The notes under the pieces are model-generated. The model saw nothing but the letters and a program-made list of their open reading frames with translations, was not told the origin of the DNA and made no database searches. DNA of 64,000 nucleotides, from the NCBI GenBank assembly GCA_903832325.1, contig CAILBC010000008.1, positions 62,001 through 126,000 of the forward strand, given 5' to 3'. Shown here in pieces: positions 1 to 8,253 of the stretch (positions are counted from its first letter, which is position 1; every line of letters begins with the position of its first letter). A program made the position numbers and the translations under genes. The stretch is from an uncultured Sphingomonadales bacterium. Its GTDB lineage: Bacteria > Pseudomonadota > Alphaproteobacteria > Sphingomonadales > Sphingomonadaceae.

Positions 1-70
1 CATGACCGCCGCGGCCAAGGCGACGGGTGAATTGCTGGCCGCGCGCCGCATGGCAAAAGAGGTGGCATGA
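1..70 (+). CDS. Acetaldehyde dehydrogenase (acylating), C-terminal end only
   Basis: Only the last 22 codons are in the window, so the call rests on the C-terminal pattern ([13 protein letters not shown]...) and on the neighbour. Acylating acetaldehyde dehydrogenases of the MhpF/DmpF/BphJ family end in a similar Met-Thr-Ala-Ala-x-Ala-Thr helix. The stop codon overlaps the start of the aldolase gene as ATGA, as in the classical aldolase/dehydrogenase pair that channels acetaldehyde to acetyl-CoA at the end of meta-cleavage pathways. The 5' part lies outside the window. Confidence 0.7.
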   Translation, partial: MTAAAKATGELLAARRMAKEVA

Positions 71-1107
71 TGGGCGCGTTTTCGGTCGAAGCCGGCGACA
101 AGATCTATGTGCAGGATGTCACGCTGCGCGATGGCATGCATGCGATCCGCCACATGTATGGCCTGGACCACGTTGCCGCGATTGCCGCCGCGCTCGATGC
201 GGCAGGCGTCGATGCGATCGAAGTGGCGCATGGCGACGGGCTGTCGGGCACCAGCTTCAACTATGGCTTTGGCGCGCATACCGATTGGGAATGGCTGGAG
301 GCGGTGGCCGCGGTGCTGAAACGTAGCGTGCTGACCACGCTGATCCTGCCCGGCCTTGGCACGGTGGAGGAACTGCGCCGCGCCTATGGCCTGGGCGTGC
401 GATCGGTGCGCGTGGCAACGCATTGCACCGAAGCCGACGTGTCGAAGCAGCATATCGGCATCGCGCGCGATCTGGGCATGGACGTGGCGGGCTTTCTGAT
501 GATGAGCCACATGATCGAGCCAGAGGCGCTGGCGAAACAGGCGCTGCTGATGGAAAGCTATGGCGCGCATTGCGTCTATGTGACCGACAGCGGCGGCGCG
601 CTCGATATGGACGGGGTGCGCGCGCGGTTCGAAGCCTATGACCGCGTGCTGAAGCCGGAAACCCAGCGCGGCATGCATGCGCACCACAATCTGGCGCTGG
701 GCGTCGCCAATTCGATCGTTGCCGCGCAATGCGGCGCGGTACGGATCGATGCGAGCCTGGCCGGCATGGGCGCGGGCGCGGGCAATGCCCCGCTCGAAGT
801 GTTCATCGCCGCGGCCGATCGCAAGGGGTGGAACCACGGTTGCGACGTGATGGCGCTGATGGATGCGGCCGAAGACCTGGTGCGCCCGTTGCAGGACCGC
901 CCGGTGCGGGTGGACCGCGAAACGCTCGCGCTGGGCTATGCCGGGGTCTATTCCAGCTTTCTGCGCCACGCCGAAAAGGCGGCGGAGACGTATGGCCTCG
1001 ATACCCGGGAGATCCTGGTCGAACTGGGCCGCCGCAAGATGGTCGGCGGGCAGGAAGACATGATCGTCGATGTCGCGCTCGACATGCTGAAGGCCCAAGC
1101 CACCTGA
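67..1107 (+). CDS. mhpE: 4-hydroxy-2-oxovalerate aldolase
   Basis: Class II pyruvate aldolase of 346 residues, normal for MhpE/DmpG/BphI. It cleaves 4-hydroxy-2-oxoacids to pyruvate and an aldehyde, the last step of meta-cleavage of aromatic and steroid rings. The N-terminal motif [13 protein letters not shown] holds the Arg21, Asp22 and His25 expected at the active site, and HAHHN around residues 204-208 supplies the metal histidines. The start overlaps the stop of the upstream acetaldehyde dehydrogenase by four bases (ATGA); a second ATG follows at once. The stop codon lies in the first unit of a 15-bp tandem repeat. Orthologues in steroid clusters are called TesG/HsaF; sequence alone cannot say which pathway this one serves. 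Confidence 0.95.
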   Translation: MMGAFSVEAGDKIYVQDVTLRDGMHAIRHMYGLDHVAAIAAALDAAGVDAIEVAHGDGLSGTSFNYGFGAHTDWEWLEAVAAVLKRSVLTTLILPGLGTVEELRRAYGLGVRSVRVATHCTEADVSKQHIGIARDLGMDVAGFLMMSHMIEPEALAKQALLMESYGAHCVYVTDSGGALDMDGVRARFEAYDRVLKPETQRGMHAHHNLALGVANSIVAAQCGAVRIDASLAGMGAGAGNAPLEVFIAAADRKGWNHGCDVMALMDAAEDLVRPLQDRPVRVDRETLALGYAGVYSSFLRHAEKAAETYGLDTREILVELGRRKMVGGQEDMIVDVALDMLKAQAT

Positions 1108-1158
1108 CACCCTGCCACCTGACACCCTGCCACCTGACACCCTGCCACCTGACACCCT
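1099..1158 (+). repeat. Four tandem copies of a 15-bp unit carrying the aldolase stop codon
   Basis: The unit GCCACCTGACACCCT occurs four times without a mismatch, and a partial fifth copy begins at 1159. Because the unit is a multiple of three and contains TGA in the aldolase frame, the stop codon is repeated in phase four times. The array fills half of the gap before the next gene. Confidence 0.95.
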
Positions 1159-1232
1159 GCCACCCCAACACGCTGACACCAAGCGGCCGACGCCCGGAAA
1201 CAGGGCGCACCCCGCGCAAGAGAGGACCGCCA

Positions 1233-2693
1233 ATGCCCGCCTATTCCCATTATCAGCCGCTCGCGCTGGCGAACGTGCCGCACTGGGATTTCACCACCGA
1301 TGTCGCGATCATCGGCTTTGGCGCGACGGGCGCCTGCGCCGCGATCGAGGCGCGCAAGGCGGGCGCTGCGGTCATGCTGTTCGAACGCTCATCCGGCAGC
1401 GGCGGCGCTTCGGCGCTGTCGGGGGGGGAGATCTATATCGGCGGGGGCACCGATGCGCAGATCGCGGCGGGGTTCACCGATACGGTCGAGGATTTCACCG
1501 CCTATCTGAAGCTCGCCGGGGGCCCTTGCGTCGATGAGGCGAAGTGCGAGCTTTATGGCCGTGAGGCGCTGGCGCATTACCAGTGGCTGAAGGACCAGGG
1601 CGTGCCCTATCGCGGCAACTATCTGCCCGGCAAAGTGATCGAGCCGACCGACGATTCCACGCTGATCTGGTCGGGCAGCGAGGCGGCAACCCCGTTCCGG
1701 CTGACGGCCAGGCCCGCGCCGCGCGGCCATGTGATCCAGCATGTGGGCTGGGGCGGCGGGCGCCCGCTGGTCGATATCCTTGAGGCGCGGGCGCGCGATG
1801 CCGGGGCCGAAATCCATGTCGATGCGCGGGCCGTGGCGCTGATCACCGACGGTGATCGGGTGGCCGGGGTGGTCATGCGGATCGACAACCGGGACCGGTT
1901 TGTGCGTGCCACGCGCGGGGTGGTGCTGGCCACCGGCGGCTTTGTGTTCAACGAGGCGATGCGCCGCAAATATTGCCCCGAAAGCTTTCGCGTGAACAGC
2001 CCGATCGGCGACAAGGACGATGGCATCGGCATCGAACTGGGCCAGTCGGTGGGCGGCGATGCCATCCACATGGACCAGTTCTTTACCACCTGCCCCTGGA
2101 CCATTCCCGCCGACCAGGCGCACGGCGTGTTCGTGAATGTGGCGGGGCAGCGCTTCATCAACGAAGATTGCTATCATGGCCGGGTGAGCCGCTGCGCGGT
2201 CGATCAGCCGGGGGGCAAAGTCTATCTGTTGCTCGACAGCGCGCATTTCAGCCAGCCGCTCGATCTGGCGGGGATCACCATTGCCGGCACGGGCAACACC
2301 TGGGAGGAAGTCGAGGGCGAACTGGACATGCCCGCAGGCACGCTTTCGGCCACCATGGCATTCTACAACCGCCACGCGCACCAGGGCCGCGATCCGCTGT
2401 TTGACAAGCAGGCGCCGATGCTGGTGCCGCTCGATCAGGCGCCGTTCGTTGCGCTCGAATGCAATTTCGAAACCAGCTATTTCAGCTTTTTCACCCTTGG
2501 CGGGCTGAAAACGGGCACCGCGGGCGAAGTGCTGAACCGGGGCGGCGTGCCGATCCCCGGGCTGTTTGCCGCGGGGCGCTGCACATCGGGGCTGCCGGCC
2601 TGGGGCCATGGCTATTCTTCGGGCATGAGCCTGGCGGATTGCACATTCTTTGGCCGCCAGGCCGGCCGCGCGGTGGCGCAACTGAAAAACTGA
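1233..2693 (+). CDS. FAD-dependent oxidoreductase, fumarate reductase flavoprotein type
   Basis: Predicted flavoprotein of 486 residues in the FAD_binding_2 family (fumarate reductase flavoprotein, ketosteroid dehydrogenase and relatives). A Rossmann motif GFGATGACAA lies at residues 28-37 with the ribose-binding Glu51, followed by the GGASALSGG stretch near residue 60 that is typical of the family. The C-terminal FAD motif GLFAAGRC...GHGYSSGMSLA is present. The start was chosen at ATG 1233 because AGAGGA lies just upstream; the frame stays open further 5' but only through the repeat. It probably introduces or removes a double bond in a ring intermediate. It lacks the Tyr-Pro-Gly-Ala-Gly signature of true 3-ketosteroid Delta1-dehydrogenases. 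Confidence 0.85.
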   Translation: MPAYSHYQPLALANVPHWDFTTDVAIIGFGATGACAAIEARKAGAAVMLFERSSGSGGASALSGGEIYIGGGTDAQIAAGFTDTVEDFTAYLKLAGGPCVDEAKCELYGREALAHYQWLKDQGVPYRGNYLPGKVIEPTDDSTLIWSGSEAATPFRLTARPAPRGHVIQHVGWGGGRPLVDILEARARDAGAEIHVDARAVALITDGDRVAGVVMRIDNRDRFVRATRGVVLATGGFVFNEAMRRKYCPESFRVNSPIGDKDDGIGIELGQSVGGDAIHMDQFFTTCPWTIPADQAHGVFVNVAGQRFINEDCYHGRVSRCAVDQPGGKVYLLLDSAHFSQPLDLAGITIAGTGNTWEEVEGELDMPAGTLSATMAFYNRHAHQGRDPLFDKQAPMLVPLDQAPFVALECNFETSYFSFFTLGGLKTGTAGEVLNRGGVPIPGLFAAGRCTSGLPAWGHGYSSGMSLADCTFFGRQAGRAVAQLKN

Positions 2694-2730
2694 AAAGCCG
2701 AAAAAATTGGCAACAAGCGGGAGAGAAACG

Positions 2731-3504
2731 ATGATCCTGAAGGACAAAGTGGTGATCGTGACCGGTGCTGGCCCGGGCATGGGCCAGGCGGCCTGCCGGG
2801 GCGCGGCGCGCGAAGGGGCCAAAATTGTGGTCACCGCGCGGTCAAAGGCGGCAATCGAGACGGTGGCGCACGACATCATCGCGGCCGGTGGCGAAGCGAT
2901 TGCGGTGCCGCTCGACGTGACCGACATGGACCAGTGCCGCGCCGCCGCCAAGGCCGCGACCGACACCTGGGGCCGCATCGACGGGCTGGTCAATTCGGCC
3001 TATTTCCACCCCGACTGGGGCCCGCTGATCGAACACGATATCGACCAGGTGCTGCAGGCGTTCAACGTGGGCGCGGCGGGCGCGCTGCGCATGGCAATGG
3101 CGGTGCACCCGGTGATGAAAGCGCAAGGATCGGGATCGATCGTCAACGTTTCGACGCTGTGCACGCGCAAGCCGATGCCCGGCGAAGGCGGCTATGGCAT
3201 GGCCAAAGGCGCGCTGAACCACATGACGCGCCATCTGGCGGTGGAATTTGCCGGCAGCGGCATCCGCGTGAACACCGCGCTGATGGGCTGGATGATGGGC
3301 GCGCCGTTGCAGGGCTTTGCCGACAGCATGGGCGCAGAGGCCGGCGCGGCATTTTTGAAACAGCGCGGTTCGGAAGTGCCGGTGGGCCATATCCCGCCGG
3401 ATGCCGAATGCGCCAAGGCGGTCTATTTCCTGCTGTCGGACTATGCCTCGGAAATTACCGGCGCGATGCTCGACGTGAATGGCGGCGACTGGGTCGCGGC
3501 CTAA
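2731..3504 (+). CDS. SDR family NAD(P)-dependent oxidoreductase
   Basis: Classical short-chain dehydrogenase of 257 residues. The cofactor motif TGAGPGMG is at residues 11-18 and the catalytic Tyr155-x-x-x-Lys159 (YGMAK) follows the Ser of NVST. GGGAGAG stands a few bases upstream of the ATG. It lies 37 bp after the flavoprotein gene and 21 bp before the SRPBCC gene, so it should be cotranscribed with both. Family members oxidise or reduce secondary alcohols and ketones; the substrate cannot be read from the sequence. A doublet of methionines (WMMGA) in the substrate loop is not common. Confidence 0.92.
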   Translation: MILKDKVVIVTGAGPGMGQAACRGAAREGAKIVVTARSKAAIETVAHDIIAAGGEAIAVPLDVTDMDQCRAAAKAATDTWGRIDGLVNSAYFHPDWGPLIEHDIDQVLQAFNVGAAGALRMAMAVHPVMKAQGSGSIVNVSTLCTRKPMPGEGGYGMAKGALNHMTRHLAVEFAGSGIRVNTALMGWMMGAPLQGFADSMGAEAGAAFLKQRGSEVPVGHIPPDAECAKAVYFLLSDYASEITGAMLDVNGGDWVAA

Positions 3505-3525
3505 GATTTCCGGGGGAGACGGGTC

Positions 3526-4056
3526 ATGCTGCACGACTGGATGAAACAGCACCCGACGCTCGATCAGGACCCGGTATCGGGGTTTGACCCCGATGCCGTG
3601 ACGGTGAGCGAATGGGTTGAGATTGCCGCGCCCGCGCGGGTGGTGTGGCAGGTGCTGTGCGACATGCCGCGCTATAACGAATGGAACCCGTTCTGCGTGC
3701 GCGCGCAATCGACGCTGGAAATGGGCGCGGCCGTGCACATGACGCTGGTCAACTATGCCGCGCCGGGCACGCTGGTGCCCAATTGCGAATATATCTGCGC
3801 GTTCGAACCCGAACGGATGATTTCGTGGGAAATGGTGCACAGCGATTTCTGGCCCTATCCGGCGCGGCGCGACCAGGTGATCGAAACGACGGGGGCAGCA
3901 TCGTGCCGCTATATTTCGACCGACGCGTTTCTGGGGGTCAACGGCATCCACGTGTTCCGCTTTGCCGGGCCGTGGATCAAGCGCGCGTTTGATGACAGCG
4001 GCCGCGCGCTGAAGGCCCGCGCCGAAGCGCTTTACGCCGCCGAACAGGGAGCCTGA
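3526..4056 (+). CDS. SRPBCC (START/Bet v1 fold) domain protein
   Basis: Protein of 176 residues with a single SRPBCC/polyketide-cyclase-like fold. The N-terminal half holds the typical strand-helix pattern VSEWVEIAAPARVVWQVLCD followed by the YNEWNPF motif seen in this superfamily. These proteins form a deep hydrophobic pocket for lipids, steroids or polyketides and act as binding proteins, cyclases or hydrolases. GGGGGAGA is placed 8-14 bases before the start. The gene ends six bases before the SnoaL-like gene that follows. No catalytic role is assigned. Confidence 0.85.
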   Translation: MLHDWMKQHPTLDQDPVSGFDPDAVTVSEWVEIAAPARVVWQVLCDMPRYNEWNPFCVRAQSTLEMGAAVHMTLVNYAAPGTLVPNCEYICAFEPERMISWEMVHSDFWPYPARRDQVIETTGAASCRYISTDAFLGVNGIHVFRFAGPWIKRAFDDSGRALKARAEALYAAEQGA

Positions 4057-4062
4057 CCCGCC

Positions 4063-4596
4063 ATGGGCCATACTTTGCAGAATTTGTCCGACATCGAAGC
4101 GATCAAGGTGCTGAAGCACCGTTATTTCCGGGGCATCGACACCGGGGATGCGGCGCTGCTGGCGGGGCTGTTCACCGAGGATGTGGCGGTGACCTATAAC
4201 GGCGGGACCTATAAAGTTTCGTTGTCTGGCCGGGCCAACATGCTGGAATTTCTGGCCAATTCATTCCATTCCGGGGCGGTGGCGATGCACATGGGGCTGA
4301 TGCCCGAAATTGTGCTGACCGGGGACAACAGCGCCACCGGGGTGTGGTCGTTGCAGGACGTGTTCATCGATCTGGAAAAGGACGATCACACATTCGGCAC
4401 CGCGATCTATACCGACCAGTACCGCCGCGAAGGCGGGGTGTGGAAAATCAGCGCGACCTATTACGACCGCGTGATCGAAGTGCTGACCAAATTCAGCACG
4501 ATGGGCGGCCGGGTGAGCATCCAGCGACTGGCCACGACCGGGCGCAAGCCCGAAGAACGCACCGACATCAGCCACCTGATCCATTGGGACGAATAG
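4063..4596 (+). CDS. SnoaL/NTF2-like domain protein
   Basis: Protein of 177 residues with the cone-shaped NTF2 fold: an N-terminal helix ending in KHRYFRGIDTGD, then LFTEDVAVTYNGG, and a C-terminal sheet with GVWKISATYYDR. This pattern is shared by SnoaL-like cyclases, ketosteroid isomerases and small dehydratases. It begins six bases after the SRPBCC gene and ends 13 bases before the aldo/keto reductase gene, so it belongs to the same transcription unit. It lacks the Tyr/Asp/Asp set of the ketosteroid isomerase at 28848, so isomerase activity is not assumed. Confidence 0.85.
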   Translation: MGHTLQNLSDIEAIKVLKHRYFRGIDTGDAALLAGLFTEDVAVTYNGGTYKVSLSGRANMLEFLANSFHSGAVAMHMGLMPEIVLTGDNSATGVWSLQDVFIDLEKDDHTFGTAIYTDQYRREGGVWKISATYYDRVIEVLTKFSTMGGRVSIQRLATTGRKPEERTDISHLIHWDE

Positions 4597-4609
4597 GAAA
4601 CCATCCGCC

Positions 4610-5572
4610 ATGCTTTCAACGGTGAAACTGGGGCAGACCGATCTTTCGGTCAGCCGGCTGTGCTATGGCACCAACATGCTGGGCTGGATGCTCGATCAGG
4701 GCCGGTCGAACGCGATTCTCGATACGTTTGCCGGGCTTGGAGGCAATTTCATCGATACGGCGCGATCCTATGGCGATTGGGCGCCGACGGCGCCGGTGGG
4801 GGCAAGCGAGCGCGCGGTGGGGGCATGGCTGAAAACCCGCCGCCGCGAGGATTTCGTGATTGCGACCAAGGGCGGCTTTTTCGACATGCGCGTGGGCGAC
4901 TGGCGCAACCGGGTAACGCCAGAAGACATCACCGCCGACCTGACCCAAAGCCTGGATCATCTGGGCGTGGCGACAATCGACCTCTATTTCCTGCACCTCG
5001 ACAACCCCGCGGCACCGGTCGAGCCGATAATCGACAGCTTGATCGCGCATCGCGATGCGGGGCGTATCCGGCATTTTGCCGCGTCGAACTGGTCAGCAGC
5101 GCGGATTTCCGCGGCCAATGCCTATGCCACATCAATCGGACAGGCGGGCTTTGCCGCGTCGGAAACGTTCTGGGGCCTGGCCTTGCCCGATGTGGCCGCT
5201 GCCGCCGCGCAAGGATACCAGCACTATTACGAGGGCGAATACGAGGCGTTGCATGCCGCCGGGCAGCCGATCGTGGCCTATGCCGCGCAATCGGGCGGCT
5301 ATTTCACCAAGCGGGCGAACGGCGCCGATCTGGGCGCGCTGGGCGATCGCTATGCCAATCCGGCCAATGACCGGCGGCTTGCGGTGGCGCAGGATCTGGC
5401 TGCGGCGCATGGCGTATCGTTGAACACGGTGGTGCTGGCCTATCTGACCAGCCAGCCACACCAGACGATCCCTATCTTTGGCGGATCGAGCCCGGACCAG
5501 GTTGAAGACAGCATCAAGGCCGCGGCGCTGGTGCTGTCGGCAGGTGAACTGGCGCTGTTACGTAACGCGTGA
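4610..5572 (+). CDS. Aldo/keto reductase
   Basis: Aldo/keto reductase of 320 residues, a cytosolic NAD(P)H-dependent TIM barrel. The catalytic tetrad is visible: Asp and Tyr in NFIDTARSYG, Lys in VIATKGG and His in LYFLHLDN. The C-terminal PIFGGSSPDQVEDSIKA is the usual nucleotide-binding loop. It is the last gene of the plus-strand run that starts with the aldolase. The final codons and stop are built from the first copy of a 63-bp tandem repeat containing GTTACGTAAC, which continues into the end of the opposing gene. Confidence 0.93.
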   Translation: MLSTVKLGQTDLSVSRLCYGTNMLGWMLDQGRSNAILDTFAGLGGNFIDTARSYGDWAPTAPVGASERAVGAWLKTRRREDFVIATKGGFFDMRVGDWRNRVTPEDITADLTQSLDHLGVATIDLYFLHLDNPAAPVEPIIDSLIAHRDAGRIRHFAASNWSAARISAANAYATSIGQAGFAASETFWGLALPDVAAAAAQGYQHYYEGEYEALHAAGQPIVAYAAQSGGYFTKRANGADLGALGDRYANPANDRRLAVAQDLAAAHGVSLNTVVLAYLTSQPHQTIPIFGGSSPDQVEDSIKAAALVLSAGELALLRNA

Positions 5573-5682
5573 TCGGATCGCAAAAGCGTGCGCATGCCTT
5601 CACTGGCACGCCGGGAATCGTTACGTAACGCCTGATCGGATCACAGGGCCGCGCGCACGCTTTCAACGGCGTGCCGCGCGCG
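5557..5682. repeat. Imperfect 63-bp tandem duplication with GTTACGTAAC palindrome
   Basis: Two diverged copies, 5557-5619 and 5620-5682, each begin with the perfect 10-bp palindrome GTTACGTAAC followed by GC(G/C)TGATCGGATC. The first copy holds the stop codon of the aldo/keto reductase gene, the second the stop of the convergent TIM-barrel gene. It may act as a bidirectional end signal or a binding site; no T-tract is seen. Confidence 0.75.
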
Positions 5683-6453
5683 GTCCGGCGCTGGCAGCAG
5701 CGGCACCAGATCATCACGGGGGATTTCGATGCTGATCGGGCAGGATGCGGGCAAGGCGCGGACAAACCCGGCAATATCACAGACCCCTTCCCCCGGCCGC
5801 AGCCGATGCGACGAAGCTTCGTGCGCCGGGTCTGCCGGAGCCTCACGCCCGCCGTCGGCAATCTGGCCGAACAGGATCGTGCCGGGCGGCGCCGCAGCAA
5901 CCTGATCCAGCGTGCCGCCCGACCGCATCAGATGCAGCAGATCGACATTGAGCCCGACACGTCCGGGCCGGCCAACCGCATTGACCAGATCGAGCCCCGC
6001 GCCCAGCGAGGCAATCTGGCTGGGCGGATAGAATTCGACCGCAACATTCAGCCCGAAACCCAGCGCCAGATCGCAAAACCTGCCGAAATTTTCGGCACGT
6101 CGCGCGCTGTCCCGGTCATAGATCAGCACATTGACCGCGCGCGCGCCCAGATCGGCGGCGCAATCCAGCGCCGGAACCAGTGCAGCCGGATCGGTGCGGC
6201 CGGTAAGCGTGAACGGATAGACCAGATCGAGCGTGATCGCCTGATCCGCCAGCGCCTGACCAGCGAGCGCCTGCCGAATTGCCGCGCGCAAGGGCCGATC
6301 GGCAAGGCAATCAAACCTGGGCATCAGCGGCAAGACATCCATCGCCGCCATGAACAGGCAAACGCCGGCGCAGCCTGTTGCCCTGGCCAGATCGATCAGC
6401 GCAAGCGGGGTTGCATCGACGACGGTCAGATGATCCAGCGACAACCGCCGCAT
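5641..6453 (-). CDS. Sugar phosphate isomerase/epimerase family TIM barrel
   Basis: Protein of about 270 residues in the AP-endonuclease-2/xylose-isomerase-like TIM-barrel family. Visible family features include VNVLIYDRD near the middle, VAVEFYPPSQ, LNVDLLHLMRSGG and the C-terminal HRLRPGEGVCDI and ISIEIPRDD strands that usually bring metal-binding acidic and His residues. The ATG at 6453 is preferred because AGGAAG is nine bases upstream; a GTG at 6462 is possible. It converges on the aldo/keto reductase gene. A paralogue lies at 61607-62458. Members include hydroxypyruvate isomerase and IolE-type dehydratases, but this branch is common in catabolic clusters and its substrate is unknown. 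Confidence 0.85.
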   Translation of the reverse strand: MRRLSLDHLTVVDATPLALIDLARATGCAGVCLFMAAMDVLPLMPRFDCLADRPLRAAIRQALAGQALADQAITLDLVYPFTLTGRTDPAALVPALDCAADLGARAVNVLIYDRDSARRAENFGRFCDLALGFGLNVAVEFYPPSQIASLGAGLDLVNAVGRPGRVGLNVDLLHLMRSGGTLDQVAAAPPGTILFGQIADGGREAPADPAHEASSHRLRPGEGVCDIAGFVRALPASCPISIEIPRDDLVPLLPAPDRARHAVESVRAAL

Positions 6454-6655
6454 CCGTTGCACCTTCCTGAAAAGCCGTCATGTATACGCAAGTTCGCCAT
6501 TGTGGCAACGGCGTGGCGCCATATGCGTTTCCCTGCCCATAGCATCATACGCATACAAAGTCAGTGAACACTGACATGCGCTTGCCCGGATCATGGCGGC
6601 CTGTTACGCTGCATCTGCAACCAGAACACGCCCGCACAGCACAGGAGGGATCGCC

Positions 6656-7348
6656 ATGGCACCATCGGCCAGCGACAGCACCGCACATCCGGTTTCGGAC
6701 CGCAGCCTGACCATGGGCCATCTGGCCTTGCACTATGCCACGCCCGATGACGGCCCGCTGGCATCGCGCCTGCTGCAGGTGATGGGGCTGATCGAAACGC
6801 AAATGCTGCCCCTGCCCAATGGCAATTTCTATCGCTTTGTCGCCAATCCCGGGCACTTTGCGCGCGGTGACGGCATTGTCTATCTGTCGTGCCTGCCCGA
6901 ACCGCAGGCGCGGCTGATCGCGGCGATCCACAGCGCGCTGCACATCGGCACCGACCGCGAACACGATGCGGTAAAGGGCTGGCGCACGATGATGGCGCAG
7001 GATTTCGAGGCCAGTTTCCATTTCGGGTTCCTCGTGCCCGCGCTGGAACAGCTGGAGGCGCTGGTGCAGGCGCTCACTCGCCTGGAGGCGACCGACCCGG
7101 CCTTTGCCGGCCGGCTGACCATCGGCATGAACCGCGCGCGGCGCGGCGATGCCGCGATCGATGCGCGGCTGGATGCCTCACCGGTGTTTGGCCAGGCCAC
7201 GCGCTATGCCTATGGCAGCGCCGGGGTGCAGGTCTTTGTCGAAACCGATCTGGTGCGCGCAGGGCAACTGGGCGATGCCATGGTTTTCGAATTCGATTAC
7301 GTATTCCCGGGCCACGACAGCCACATTCTTTCGGTCGTGGAGATCTAG
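6656..7348 (+). CDS. Uncharacterised catabolic-cluster protein, possible VOC-like fold
   Basis: Protein of 230 residues that I do not recognise with certainty. The start at 6656 is set by GGAGGGATCGCC directly before the ATG. The segment MGHLALHYATPDDGPLASRLLQVMGL resembles the opening strand and helix of vicinal-oxygen-chelate (glyoxalase-like) proteins, and the sequence is soluble with no signal peptide or membrane segment. It is transcribed divergently from the TIM-barrel gene; the shared 200-bp gap holds two TACGCA motifs (6485 and 6548). A strong hairpin follows its stop codon. Confidence 0.7.
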   Translation: MAPSASDSTAHPVSDRSLTMGHLALHYATPDDGPLASRLLQVMGLIETQMLPLPNGNFYRFVANPGHFARGDGIVYLSCLPEPQARLIAAIHSALHIGTDREHDAVKGWRTMMAQDFEASFHFGFLVPALEQLEALVQALTRLEATDPAFAGRLTIGMNRARRGDAAIDARLDASPVFGQATRYAYGSAGVQVFVETDLVRAGQLGDAMVFEFDYVFPGHDSHILSVVEI

Positions 7349-7350
7349 AG

Positions 7351-7383
7351 CCTGATGACATGATATTGAATCATGTCATCAGG
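7351..7383 (+). terminator. Perfect 14-bp hairpin after the 6656-7348 gene
   Basis: CCTGATGACATGAT (7351-7364) and its exact reverse complement (7370-7383) are separated by five bases, directly after the stop codon of the preceding gene. There is no run of T, so it is either a weak intrinsic terminator, an RNA-stabilising hairpin or a relic of a mobile element end. Confidence 0.55.
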
Positions 7384-7445
7384 CGATAAGCCCGCGCGGC
7401 GCTTGAGCGTTGCTGATGACTTTGTTGAAGCTTGCTTCAACCTAA

Positions 7446-7712
7446 AGTCTACCATATCAAAAGGGTTCCATCCCATATGGCAAAAACAAAAACATGGCAT
7501 CGTTCGGATCTTTTCTTGATTCTGGCCGTGCTTTTGCAGCCTTATATGGCGATGCAGTACGAGGTATCACAAATCCGACCGCTTTTGCCCAAGCTCTCGT
7601 GCGCGCAAGATTTAATCCTGGAAACTCAAATAGAGGGGGAAATAACAACTTCGTTGCATTCACGGCATCTACGATAAAATCCGCAGAGCGGCGATTACGA
7701 GCACTGCCTTAG
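7446..7712 (+). pseudogene. Possible lysozyme/peptidoglycan hydrolase-like 3' remnant
   Basis: A frame open from 7446 (first ATG 7494, stop at 7712) reads as a cut-off C-terminal domain: FAALYGDAVRGITNPTAFAQ, then ALVRARFNPGNSNRGG. The pattern of an Asn-Pro-x-x-Phe-Ala-Gln-Ala-Leu helix followed by an Asn/Gly-rich turn recalls phage or bacterial glucosaminidase-like lysozymes. No plausible 5' part exists upstream, where an in-frame stop is met at 7443-7445, and the local base composition is lower in GC. A remnant is more likely than a working 72-residue gene. Confidence 0.35.
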
Positions 7713-7781
7713 GCTGCCTATTTCGTAATAATCGTGCTCAATTTCGACGCCGAAATTTGCTAAAAAATCAAAAATTTATAT

Positions 7782-8162
7782 TCAAGACTTGAATTTGCAA
7801 AGTGCCGACTCTTGGCACTTGACGTGGTTACACATCCACGCTGCAAAGTCCGTTAACCGGTTAATCTTCCAATACGCTTCAATGGTGGCGTCCCACTCGC
7901 AAGACAAGCCAGCAACTTCGTCCGAACACCTATGGCCACCATTAGAAATTCGTGAAACCTTTTGCCGCAAATGTGGCGAAAGCCTGGCTTCATAAGCGCT
8001 AGTGATTTCGTCGTAGGCACCGTTGCCCAACCATTCGACATGATGGCTTGGGCAGCGCCTCTTTGTTTCTGCATCGTATAATTTCTGTATATCAATGGAA
8101 TGAGCCATTGCAACGGCCGGCATTGTCAAAAGCGCAATCAGCACGGACGCAGGTTTTTTCAT
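7782..8162 (-). CDS. Small secreted protein of unknown function
   Basis: Protein of 126 residues with a clear Sec signal peptide: MKKPASVLIALLTMPAVAMAHS, cleavage likely after AMA (residue 20). The mature part is short and cysteine-containing (six Cys in pairs such as CEW, CNHVKC and LCKF), which suggests disulfide bonds in the periplasm. I do not recognise the family. The gene is AT-richer than its neighbours and sits beside an IS element and a gene remnant, so this patch looks acquired. Confidence 0.65.
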   Translation of the reverse strand: MKKPASVLIALLTMPAVAMAHSIDIQKLYDAETKRRCPSHHVEWLGNGAYDEITSAYEARLSPHLRQKVSRISNGGHRCSDEVAGLSCEWDATIEAYWKINRLTDFAAWMCNHVKCQESALCKFKS

Positions 8163-8253
8163 GCATTTTGATTTTCACAAATTGAAATGCTTCGCAAGAG
8201 TGAAAAATCTTCAAACAGTTCGAGATTGGACGTGTATTGCAAGATTGGTTTTA

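Noticed and set aside
1099..1158. Short tandem repeat as CRISPR or regulatory iteron array
   Set aside because: Units are 15 bp without spacers and carry the stop codon of the upstream gene; replication genes are absent. Slippage duplication explains it.
3526..4596. Polyketide biosynthesis suggested by SRPBCC and SnoaL cyclase-like proteins
   Set aside because: No ketosynthase, acyltransferase or carrier protein is present; both folds are common in catabolic clusters.
7494..7712. Functional lysozyme gene
   Set aside because: Only a C-terminal-like segment is present; the catalytic part is missing and the frame is closed upstream.
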